This document shows, in pieces, positions 1-6,144 of a DNA stretch of 7,221 nt. The notes under the pieces are model-generated. The model ran no database searches. It was not told the origin of the DNA and saw nothing but the letters and a program-made list of their open reading frames with translations. The stretch is from the NCBI GenBank assembly GCA_910587575.1, contig CAJULU010000090.1:1-7221 (forward strand), read 5' to 3'. A program made the position numbers and the translations under genes. The DNA is from an uncultured Dorea sp. (GTDB lineage: Bacteria > Bacillota > Clostridia > Lachnospirales > Lachnospiraceae). Position 1 is the stretch's first letter, and each line of letters opens with the position of its first letter.

Positions 1-50
1 GTATTGATTTATCAAGGTGCAAAACCCATTTTTTATGTGGGAAGTTTGAG

Positions 51-1049
51 TTATTTATTTTTTAATGCGTCGTCAAACGCAACGTCTGATGGTGAGAAGT
101 TCATCTTTTTGGTAAATGCACATGCTTCTGTTCCGCCAAAGATCCGCTCCATTCCGCTGTCTTCCCATTCAATGGAGAGCGGCCCGTCGTATCCGATCTG
201 ATTCAACACACGGATGATGTTGTCAAAGTCGACATCCCCATGCCCCGGGGATACAAAATTCCAGCCTCTGCGCTGATCTCCGAATGTGATATGGGAGCCT
301 AAGATACCGTTTCTTCCATTAAGGTTTAATTTTGTGTCTTTTACATGTACATGATAAACACGGTCGGCAAAGTCGAACAGGAATATTGCCGGATCCAGTC
401 CCTGCCAGATCAAATGGCTGGGGTCGAAATTGATTCCCAGAGTCTTCCTGTACTCGAATACTTCCAACAATTTCTTTGTGCTCCAGTAGTCAAATGCAAT
501 TTCCGTAGGATGTACTTCTAACGCAAGCTTTACACCGCAGGCATCAAACTCATCCATGATCGGATTCCATAATTCTTTCACCTTCTGATAGCCTTCTTCG
601 ATCATTTCCTCAGAAGTCTGTGGGAATGAGTACCAGTATTTCCAAATAGGCGAACCCATGAAGAATGTTGCCACGTCGACTCCCATGGCCTTTGCGGCAT
701 GGGCAGTCACTTTCATTTCCTCAATTGCCCATTTCTGGATCTCCTCTGGCTTTCCTGCCAGTTCTGCCGGTGCGAATCCGTCCAACCGTGAATCGTAGAC
801 GGAACGGATACTGTCTGCAACGCATTGTCCTGCCAGATGGTTACTGATGGACCAACATCCCAGGCCATGCTTCTTCAAAAGCTCCTTGACTTCTTTTACA
901 TACTCCGGATCATTGGCTGCACGTCTCATATCCAGATGTGCGGCTGATAATTCTAATCCTTCATACCCCATTGTCTGTGCTTGTCTGCACATCTCTTCCA
1001 ATGGGAGATCTCCCCATTGAATCGTAAATAATGTTACTGGTCTTGACAT
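51..1049 (-). CDS. Sugar phosphate isomerase/epimerase-like TIM-barrel protein (xylose isomerase-like fold)
   Basis: This 332-residue cytosolic protein has no signal peptide and belongs to the xylose isomerase-like/AP-endonuclease-2 superfamily. The usual divalent-metal ligands can be placed at the ends of barrel strands: E178 (LALEVHP, with H180 nearby), D209 (NFDPSH, with H212), H235 (YHVHVKD) and E294 (LSIEWED). A loop at about 240-275 (ITFGDQRRGW, then PGHGDVDF) resembles a substrate-covering insert. The start is supported by AAAGGAG seven bases upstream. It is the last gene seen in the operon, 31 bases after the dehydrogenase. By analogy with LgdB1/LgdB2 of levoglucosan breakdown, which act on 3-keto sugars, it may hydrate, isomerise or eliminate a 3-keto-glucose derivative. 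That role is inferred. It could equally be an epimerase. The fold is firm, the reaction is not. Confidence 0.9.
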   Translation of the reverse strand: MSRPVTLFTIQWGDLPLEEMCRQAQTMGYEGLELSAAHLDMRRAANDPEYVKEVKELLKKHGLGCWSISNHLAGQCVADSIRSVYDSRLDGFAPAELAGKPEEIQKWAIEEMKVTAHAAKAMGVDVATFFMGSPIWKYWYSFPQTSEEMIEEGYQKVKELWNPIMDEFDACGVKLALEVHPTEIAFDYWSTKKLLEVFEYRKTLGINFDPSHLIWQGLDPAIFLFDFADRVYHVHVKDTKLNLNGRNGILGSHITFGDQRRGWNFVSPGHGDVDFDNIIRVLNQIGYDGPLSIEWEDSGMERIFGGTEACAFTKKMNFSPSDVAFDDALKNK

Positions 1050-1080
1050 CTGTCTTCTCCTTTCTTTGTACTTCTTTCTT

Positions 1081-2220
1081 TTATACTTCTACCCAGACGT
1101 TGCCCTTTTCGTTGCTGTTAATACATGCTTCTACATATTTTAATCCGGCAATTCCTTCCTCTATGGTCGGGTAGTCAATCATTTCCAGACTAAATGTTCC
1201 TTCTTTTTTAGCTCTCACGCACTCTGCATAACTGTCATACAGATTCCCCATGGATTCCAGCCACCCTTCGGTATGACCGGCAGGGAGTCTGCCATATTTT
1301 GCCGCCTGGGGCGTGACCGCTCCATTTCCTCTCCGGATGATCCGCGAGATACCGTCTTCACGAATCAGCGTGACTTCCTCACATCTTTCCTGGAACCAGA
1401 GAATCGTGCCCTTAGAACCATAGATCCTGACTCTCAAGCTGTTATCACATCCGATCGCAAACTGTGACGTCCAGTTCACTCCGGTCGCTCCGTTCTCATA
1501 TTCCACAAGAATCTGGTCATTGTCATCCAGAACTCTTCCCGGAACGACTACATCCATCTTCGCCAGGACTCTCTTCACCTTTAATCCGGTCATGGCCGCC
1601 ACTGCGTTCTCCACATGGGTGCCAAGATCGCCAAGACAGTTCACTTTACCGGACTGGGCCGGATCACATCTCCAGGAACCCTGTTTCCCTCCGTTGTCAT
1701 GTTCATTGTAAAGCCACCCTTGAGGATACTCTGCCATAACGGTCCGTATCATTCCGATCTCTCCTTTGGCAATCATATCACGTATGAATTTGGAAGTCAC
1801 ATGTCCCATATAAGTATAGGTGACCATGAACAATAACCCTTTTTCGTCCGCGATCGCTTTTAATTCTTCTGCCTGTCTGCTCTCTGTTACTAATGGCTTA
1901 TCACAGGCAACATGGATTCCGGCTTCGAGAAATGCTTTGCATACTTCATAATGGGTACTATTGGGCGTCACCACCACTACAAAATCAATTCCATCTTCCC
2001 GGGCATCTTCCTTTTCTGCCATCTCCCTGTAGCTTGCATAACACCGGTCGCTGCTGATCCTAAGCGCCTCTCCCTGGGCTTTTGTCTTCTCCAATGTTCT
2101 CGAAAAACAGCCAGCAACCAGATCCGCCGAATTATCAATACTGATCGCTTTCCTGTGGGCATCGCCTATGAACGCGTCCGGCCCGCCGCCGACCATTCCG
2201 TATTTTAACGTTCTGTTCAT
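1081..2220 (-). CDS. Gfo/Idh/MocA-family NAD(P)-dependent sugar dehydrogenase, levoglucosan-dehydrogenase-like
   Basis: This 379-residue oxidoreductase has an N-terminal Rossmann domain (about 1-135) with the glycine-rich motif MVGGGPDAFIG at 9-19. The catalytic-lysine motif is CDKP (K108) rather than the commoner EKP. The C-terminal alpha/beta domain carries GDLGTH with the expected catalytic pair D198 and H202, and a late GHTEGWLE segment. The GGGP-AFIG start and GH-EGWLE segment resemble levoglucosan dehydrogenase (LgdA), which oxidises the C3 hydroxyl. DgpA of puerarin breakdown does the same chemistry and is of this superfamily. GGAGG lies seven bases before the ATG, and the gene begins 19 bases after the preceding TIM-barrel gene. 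In this operon it probably makes the 3-keto glycoside needed by the CGD complex, or reduces 3-keto-glucose to glucose, or both. Inositol dehydrogenase activity is an alternative. Confidence 0.93.
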   Translation of the reverse strand: MNRTLKYGMVGGGPDAFIGDAHRKAISIDNSADLVAGCFSRTLEKTKAQGEALRISSDRCYASYREMAEKEDAREDGIDFVVVVTPNSTHYEVCKAFLEAGIHVACDKPLVTESRQAEELKAIADEKGLLFMVTYTYMGHVTSKFIRDMIAKGEIGMIRTVMAEYPQGWLYNEHDNGGKQGSWRCDPAQSGKVNCLGDLGTHVENAVAAMTGLKVKRVLAKMDVVVPGRVLDDNDQILVEYENGATGVNWTSQFAIGCDNSLRVRIYGSKGTILWFQERCEEVTLIREDGISRIIRRGNGAVTPQAAKYGRLPAGHTEGWLESMGNLYDSYAECVRAKKEGTFSLEMIDYPTIEEGIAGLKYVEACINSNEKGNVWVEV

Positions 2221-2239
2221 TCTCTTACCTCCCTGCTTT

Positions 2240-3193
2240 TTATAATTCTGCTTCCATTTGTCTGAAATACTTGATAGATTCTTTTACGCCTTCCATCTTA
2301 TCTTTCGCTTCTACGCTTCCTTCCAGCGTAATATAACCTTGATAATCGTCCCGTTTCAGAAGCTCTAAGTGTTTTCTGAAGTCAACCAGTCCTTTCCCAA
2401 AGGGTACGGAATCTACTTTCTTTCCGTTCCTTAAGACCTTCGCATTCTCTGTATCCACATAACCGAATTCTTTAAAATGTACTGCTACGACCCTGTCCTT
2501 GAACATCTCGTACATGTCCACCGGATCTTCCAGGCCCACGATCGGATTCCCTGTATCATGGGTATATTTCAGTCCTTCTACCTCGTCAAAGATACGCTTC
2601 ATCTCTCCGCAGGTGCAGTAGGATACCCCGGCCGTCTCCAGTGTCTCCGTATTAATAACGACTCCCCTGGACCTGCCATATGCTACGCATTCCTTTAATC
2701 CTCTGGTAAGATAATGGAAGGATTGCTCCATGGTGATTCCCTCATCCAGCGAATAAACGGTAGGCATTAAGAGCATATTGTGGCAGCCCGCTTCACTTGT
2801 CTGGTCAATCGTTTCCTTTGCTCTGGAGATCATGACTTGATATTTTTCCTCTGTGGAAGCATTGGCAAACGGTTTGATCAGATTGACGGCTGATAACACG
2901 ATTCCATACCGCTCCAAAATCTCCTTTGCCTCTGCTCCTGGAAGCTCAAAATGAAAGCTCATCAGATCCAGGCCGTCGTATCCGTTATCTTTTGCAAGCT
3001 TTACCAGATCTTCAAAAGTCATCGTCCCGTTTTTCATCGGGACTCCATGGGCATTTAAGAAATCGAACACTTCATCGATGGAAGGCTCTTTTCCTTCATA
3101 CCCCATATCCTTCAAGATAGACATATGGATGAAATTGGGCTTCATCAATTTTAATTCTGTATCCACCATCAGGGACATCAAACTGTACTTCAT
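2240..3193 (-). CDS. Second sugar isomerase/epimerase-like TIM-barrel protein (inosose dehydratase-like)
   Basis: This 317-residue soluble protein has the xylose isomerase-like TIM-barrel fold. Likely metal-site residues are E183 (NTETLE), D213 in THDTGNP, H239 (VAVHFKEFG) and E291 (YITLEGS). The motif VHFKEF followed by GKGLVDF at 267-272 and ITLEG is characteristic of IolE/LgdB-type sugar dehydratases and isomerases. An N-terminal segment of about 60 residues (SLMSLMVDTELKL, then EPSIDEVFDFLNAHG) comes before a second barrel-like strand at GYDGLDLMSF. AGGAGGG five bases before the ATG supports the start, and only 13 bases separate it from the CGD alpha gene. Its sequence differs clearly from the other two barrels, so it probably acts on another intermediate, such as the enone product of CGD cleavage. 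That assignment is inferred from context. Confidence 0.9.
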   Translation of the reverse strand: MKYSLMSLMVDTELKLMKPNFIHMSILKDMGYEGKEPSIDEVFDFLNAHGVPMKNGTMTFEDLVKLAKDNGYDGLDLMSFHFELPGAEAKEILERYGIVLSAVNLIKPFANASTEEKYQVMISRAKETIDQTSEAGCHNMLLMPTVYSLDEGITMEQSFHYLTRGLKECVAYGRSRGVVINTETLETAGVSYCTCGEMKRIFDEVEGLKYTHDTGNPIVGLEDPVDMYEMFKDRVVAVHFKEFGYVDTENAKVLRNGKKVDSVPFGKGLVDFRKHLELLKRDDYQGYITLEGSVEAKDKMEGVKESIKYFRQMEAEL

Positions 3194-3206
3194 AATTACC
3201 CTCCTG

Positions 3207-4199
3207 TTATTGATTCAGTTCTGCGAGAATCTTCCTCTCAAGCGCAATATGTCTTCTTACATAATCGAAGGAGCGGTGTCCTGGTTTCACCTGTCCCTCA
3301 AACTCAGATACAATGTAACCGTCATAATTTTCTTCATCCAATACTTTCAGGATCTTGTCGTACGGGATGGTAGCCTCAGTGCCGTCTTCCAGGATATCGA
3401 TGAATTTTCCGTGCATATGCGGGCTGTACTTCATGATCTTTCTCAATCCGTCAAAATCCGGATTCTTTGAGAACTGCATGAATCCATACATGGACTCGAA
3501 AAGGTTCATCTCCATCGGAGTCGCATTCTTTTCCGTCAGTATCTTTCTGCCGTCTTCCCGGGAAACTCCGTCATAACGAAGCTGTATCGCTGTCTCCACA
3601 ATATCCCGGTTCGCCCCGCCCTGGATGGCGCGGTCCATATCCGCCTTATTGGGCCTGTCTGCGAACATTCCGAAGTCCGGGACAAAACCTAAATACTTTG
3701 AGCCGGTTTCTTCAAACGCGTCATAGTATTCCGTCATGATCTTGCTTGTAGGCGTCTCCGGATTATGTATCTCGATCGTAAGCTTTACGCCATAGTATTC
3801 TGCATATTTTGCGGCCCTCTGCATTACCTGGGGCGAAATCAGGAACTGTGATTTTAAAACAGGGCATTCCAGCTTATTCGCATTCTGCAGATCCCGAATT
3901 ACAATGGCAAGCATTTCGTCTTCTGTCAGATTTCTGTCATATCTTTTTCCCCGGTCCATGTTGCCGCTGATGGCAACGAGCTTTACGCCGTAATCCGTGG
4001 CATACCTACGGATTTCCCCTGCATAGGCGTCGCTGACATAGGGATATTCCGGGAACATAGATGTTGCGACGATCTCCATTCCGTCGCAGCCCAAATCTGC
4101 AATATGGCGCACCATATCTTCTAAAGTTGCCTTATCATCTACCCATTCTGCTACATAAGAATGCGTTGTTACTCCTAATTTTATATTACTCATCTTCAT
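3207..4199 (-). CDS. C-glycoside deglycosidase alpha (catalytic) subunit, TIM-barrel
   Basis: This 330-residue protein resembles the catalytic subunit of bacterial C-glycoside deglycosidases (DgpC of puerarin breakdown, DfgA and CarB types). These cleave the sugar-aglycone C-C bond of a 3-oxo-glucoside by Mn-assisted beta-elimination. Visible site residues are E143 and H145 (TIEIHNPE), D175 (VPDFGMF), H261/H263 (PHMHGKF) and E299/E301 (SEFEG). As I recall, the reported catalytic base is a histidine near position 143-145, which H145 matches. A long insert of about 80 residues between D175 and H263 separates it from ordinary sugar isomerases. The start has AAAGG five bases upstream; Met3 is a possible alternative. 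The beta-subunit gene lies directly upstream, the pairing expected of an obligate complex. It could act on an O-glycoside instead. Confidence 0.87.
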   Translation of the reverse strand: MKMSNIKLGVTTHSYVAEWVDDKATLEDMVRHIADLGCDGMEIVATSMFPEYPYVSDAYAGEIRRYATDYGVKLVAISGNMDRGKRYDRNLTEDEMLAIVIRDLQNANKLECPVLKSQFLISPQVMQRAAKYAEYYGVKLTIEIHNPETPTSKIMTEYYDAFEETGSKYLGFVPDFGMFADRPNKADMDRAIQGGANRDIVETAIQLRYDGVSREDGRKILTEKNATPMEMNLFESMYGFMQFSKNPDFDGLRKIMKYSPHMHGKFIDILEDGTEATIPYDKILKVLDEENYDGYIVSEFEGQVKPGHRSFDYVRRHIALERKILAELNQ

Positions 4200-4237
4200 A
4201 CCATCCTTTCCTGCTCAATCTGTATCACTTACGTTCC

Positions 4238-4681
4238 CTACGCGATCGTGTCTTCCAAAACTAATACCTTCTCGTCGCAGCTGTCAACAGGAGTATACCT
4301 GTCCTCTGCTCCCGGCTGCGGAAGATATGGGTTCCGGAACATCAGCGTAAGCTTCACATTATGCTCTCCGGCTGCAAGTCCGCCCTCTTTTCTGACTTTA
4401 ATGGTCGCCGGCTTCTTGATGTTCCAAAATTCATAATATGCTTCCCGCAGTTCACAAGGCAGGAATTCTTTCCCATTTACACAGAACCGGATGTCCATAT
4501 CATCCACCTGCTCGTTATCCACCTCAACCTTGAACTCATCAATAACTGAGAGATAATGGCCGCGGTAATATGCCAGCCTGACATCAAACTGATATCCTGC
4601 CTTTTTCCCGTTCTCAAAATAATTCTTCAGCGTTCCGTCTCTTAATGTCTCCGTCAATTTCACCCGCATTACAAATCCCAT
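4238..4681 (-). CDS. C-glycoside deglycosidase beta subunit (DUF6379-type)
   Basis: This 147-residue protein matches the small beta subunit of C-glycoside deglycosidases (DgpB, DfgB and CarC types; the domain known as DUF6379) in length and pattern. It is predicted all-beta and cytosolic, with alternating segments such as AYYRGHYLSVIDEFKVEVD, the DMDIRFCVNGKEF strand pair, then a tail with FRNPYLPQPG and a final DEKVLVLEDTIA. The YYRGHYLS, VNGKEF and NPYL elements are what I recognise. In characterised complexes this subunit packs against the alpha TIM barrel and helps form the active-site pocket. It does not itself carry the metal. AAGGAGG seven bases before the ATG fixes the start (Met5 is less likely). 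Its stop is 38 bases before the alpha gene, so the two are surely co-transcribed. The subunit pair is the strongest pointer to the operon's function. Confidence 0.88.
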   Translation of the reverse strand: MGFVMRVKLTETLRDGTLKNYFENGKKAGYQFDVRLAYYRGHYLSVIDEFKVEVDNEQVDDMDIRFCVNGKEFLPCELREAYYEFWNIKKPATIKVRKEGGLAAGEHNVKLTLMFRNPYLPQPGAEDRYTPVDSCDEKVLVLEDTIA

Positions 4682-4714
4682 AATTGATCCTCCTTCTTGT
4701 TTGAATCTGTTTCC

Positions 4715-5881
4715 TTACTGTTTTTCTACATTCCCCTTGTTATTGACAAGGATTGCCGCGATCACTGCAATGACAATACTTCCGGCTGCCGCCGTCACAA
4801 ATCTGGCTCCTACGTCCGTTCCTGCTGCCGACGCTGCCGCGTTTATGATCACCGGGGAAAAAGCCTGCCCCAAATTGATGATCGCCGACAGAAATGCAAC
4901 CGAGAATGTCAGTGTGCTCGGCGTACTCATTTCCGATACATGGAAATTCGCCGTGGATGCGAAAATACAGAATCCAATGCCTGCGATAAACGCTCCCGCA
5001 CAGATGACCGGGATACTTGTTCCCCCATAGACGATCAACAGTCCGACTGCTCCCAATACATATGCCGCGGCAATTGATTTCCTTTGCAGTTTCATAACAA
5101 TCTTTCCGGCAAATAATCCCGTGACCAGTCCGGCTATCGTATAACAGGTAGTCACATAGCTGGATTCCACGGCGCCCCCGATCGAGCGCTCTGCAACGAG
5201 CATTGCCGCATTGTTATTGATCGCATTGATACATACATAGAAGACAAATCCTGTCAGCGCAATGATCCACACCTGTTTCGACATACGCTTGCTCTGTTTT
5301 ACTTCTGTTCCCGCTTCTTCCCGATCCAAATGCCCTTTGGGCAGGAAAATGATCTCGCAGATAATAATCGGTATCAATATCAGATACGCCAGGAATGCAC
5401 GATACCATACAGAAGCTCCAAGCCTGCCTCCTAACAGGGACGCCAGCGTTCCGCCTACTGCGATGAATGCCGCATACAGCCCGAGCATTCCGCCCCTTTC
5501 TTCCCCTTGGAAAGATTCACAGATCAGGGCCGTGATCGCTGTCATTGCGATTCCCATCCCTACGCCGATAATACAGGAACATCCCAGAATCACTTCTGCA
5601 CTTCCATGAAGGAAATAAGGCAAAATACCGCCCACAAGGTAACAGCACGTTCCGAACACAATCAATGCTTTTTTATAAAATATCTTTGCAAGCCTCGCCG
5701 CTACCAGTCCCAGCGGAATCGAAATCAATGACGGAACCGTAATGATCATCTGAATCAATGACACATTGGTATCCGGGAACTGTTGAACCATGGCCGCCAT
5801 GACTGCTGCCGGTGACAAGAATGACATCATTGCCATTGCTGACAGCAAGAGCCCGACTTTCTCCTTCAGTTTCTCACTCAT
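4715..5881 (-). CDS. MFS transporter, probable glycoside importer
   Basis: This 388-residue integral membrane protein has twelve hydrophobic segments at about 9-31, 40-62, 71-91, 95-120, 130-152, 160-180, 205-230, 240-262, 270-287, 290-312, 322-350 and 361-381. A charged central loop (about 181-204) splits it into two six-helix halves, the Major Facilitator Superfamily layout. The motif-A region after TM2 is degenerate (GLVAARLAKIFYKK). Acidic and basic residues after TM4 (CESFQGEERGG) fit the family. I chose the ATG at 5881 because AAGGAG (5890-5895) lies eight bases upstream. An in-frame ATG at 5908 would add nine charged residues but has no properly spaced ribosome site. As the first gene before the CGD pair, it likely imports the intact glycoside. 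Substrate and direction are inferred, and export of a released aglycone is possible. Confidence 0.88.
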   Translation of the reverse strand: MSEKLKEKVGLLLSAMAMMSFLSPAAVMAAMVQQFPDTNVSLIQMIITVPSLISIPLGLVAARLAKIFYKKALIVFGTCCYLVGGILPYFLHGSAEVILGCSCIIGVGMGIAMTAITALICESFQGEERGGMLGLYAAFIAVGGTLASLLGGRLGASVWYRAFLAYLILIPIIICEIIFLPKGHLDREEAGTEVKQSKRMSKQVWIIALTGFVFYVCINAINNNAAMLVAERSIGGAVESSYVTTCYTIAGLVTGLFAGKIVMKLQRKSIAAAYVLGAVGLLIVYGGTSIPVICAGAFIAGIGFCIFASTANFHVSEMSTPSTLTFSVAFLSAIINLGQAFSPVIINAAASAAGTDVGARFVTAAAGSIVIAVIAAILVNNKGNVEKQ

Positions 5882-5889
5882 ACTGCTTT

Positions 5890-5895
5890 CTCCTT
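5890..5895 (-). promoter_or_regulatory. Ribosome binding site deciding the transporter start
   Basis: The minus strand reads AAGGAG here, eight bases before the ATG at 5881. The longer in-frame start at 5908 has only a weak AGAAG one base upstream. The shorter protein is therefore favoured. Confidence 0.8.
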
Positions 5896-5914
5896 TTTCT
5901 TTCTTCATTCTTCT

Positions 5915-5926
5915 GATTCATGAATC
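5915..5926. promoter_or_regulatory. 12-bp perfect palindrome in the operon leader
   Basis: GATTCATGAATC is an uninterrupted perfect dyad in the untranslated leader, between the likely operon -10 (5947-5952) and the transporter ribosome site. Its place just downstream of the presumed transcription start is typical of a repressor operator. No T-run follows it, so it is not a terminator. A chance 12-bp palindrome is possible, and no binding protein is identified. Confidence 0.35.
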
Positions 5927-5946
5927 CTGTCTCAATTGATATATTA

Positions 5947-5975
5947 AGTATAGAAAAGGATGGTTTTTTCTTCTA
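5947..5975 (-). promoter_or_regulatory. Candidate promoter of the catabolic operon
   Basis: On the minus strand a TATACT box (5952-5947) lies 17 bases after TAGAAG (5975-5970), which matches the -35 consensus at only three positions. Transcription would begin near 5940 and leave a leader of about 60 bases. A good -10 with a poor -35 is typical of a promoter needing an activator, which fits the divergent AraC-family gene. TAATAT a few bases further on is an alternative -10. Confidence 0.45.
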
Positions 5976-5995
5976 TGCGTTTCTTGCTGTGGGGA

Positions 5996-6025
5996 GACAA
6001 CAAGTTTGCTATTTTCCCTGTTGTC
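5996..6025. promoter_or_regulatory. Inverted repeat, candidate regulator operator
   Basis: GACAACA (5996-6002) and TGTTGTC (6019-6025) are exact inverted copies 23 bases apart centre to centre, about two helical turns. A further CCTGTTGT at 6055-6062 repeats the right-hand arm (6017-6024) 38 bases away and runs into the regulator's -10 box. The dyad lies about 20 bases upstream of the operon's weak -35 and upstream of the regulator promoter. It could serve an AraC-type activator acting on the operon and on its own gene. Binding is inferred. Confidence 0.45.
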
Positions 6026-6037
6026 AGAAAATGGGAA

Positions 6038-6067
6038 TTGACAAATGATTTTTTCCTGTTGTATAAT
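6038..6067 (+). promoter_or_regulatory. Strong sigma-A promoter of the AraC-family regulator
   Basis: A perfect TTGACA (6038-6043) and a perfect TATAAT (6062-6067) are 18 bases apart. Transcription should start near 6074, giving a leader of about 70 bases before the ATG at 6145. The consensus boxes suggest activator-independent expression of the regulator, with room for autoregulation from the neighbouring repeats. Confidence 0.85.
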
Positions 6068-6080
6068 GGGGCGCACGAAC

Positions 6081-6113
6081 GACAGCGGACAGCTTCAGAC
6101 AGCCTCAGACAAC
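6081..6113 (+). repeat. Four-copy GACAGC/GACAAC array in the regulator leader
   Basis: GACAGC occurs at 6081-6086, 6088-6093 and 6098-6103, and the variant GACAAC at 6108-6113. The last two copies are embedded in a 10-base tandem unit (TTCAGACAGC then CTCAGACAAC). Copies 2 to 4 are spaced exactly 10 bases, one helical turn. The same core occurs in the GACAACA inverted repeat upstream. Lying just downstream of the +1 of a very strong promoter, they could be autoregulatory operator sites. They could also be a leader RNA element, though no stable hairpin is evident. Confidence 0.5.
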
Positions 6114-6144
6114 CTCTTAGTTACAAAAGGATCGGGTGTTTTAG

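Larger units (their letters stand above)
51..5881 (-). other. Putative glycoside-catabolism operon of six genes
   Basis: All six minus-strand genes run in one direction with gaps of 33, 38, 13, 19 and 31 bases. Each has its own strong ribosome site, and no hairpin-plus-T-run terminator is visible between them, so a single transcript from the divergent region is likely. The order is transporter, CGD beta, CGD alpha, TIM barrel, dehydrogenase, TIM barrel. This contains every class of enzyme needed to oxidise, eliminate, hydrate and reduce a glucosyl group. Genes of the same classes make up the dfg and dgp clusters of gut flavonoid C-glucoside degraders. The operon may continue past the left edge of the window, where only 50 bases remain. 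Confidence 0.85.

Noticed and set aside
20..42. Weak hairpin (CCCA/TGGG) followed by TTTT after the last operon gene
   Set aside because: The stem has only four pairs, too weak to call a terminator. The operon may simply continue beyond the window.
1081..3193. myo-inositol catabolic operon (dehydrogenase plus IolE/IolI-like barrels)
   Set aside because: The enzyme classes overlap, but no IolB, IolC, IolD or IolJ-like gene is present, and the CGD beta-like subunit has no place in inositol breakdown.
3078..3470. Plus-strand open frame of 130 codons
   Set aside because: It lies antisense across the junction of two well-supported enzyme genes, has no ribosome site and no recognisable family.
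4697..5077. Plus-strand open frame of 126 codons, rich in Cys, Arg and Asp
   Set aside because: It is the antisense shadow of the transporter gene. Its odd composition comes from reading membrane-helix codons on the opposite strand.
5262..5609. Plus-strand open frame of 115 codons
   Set aside because: Also antisense to the transporter, with no ribosome site and proline/serine-rich low-complexity content.
5881..5908. Nine-residue upstream extension of the transporter
   Set aside because: It is in frame but lacks a properly spaced ribosome site, while the internal ATG has an excellent one.
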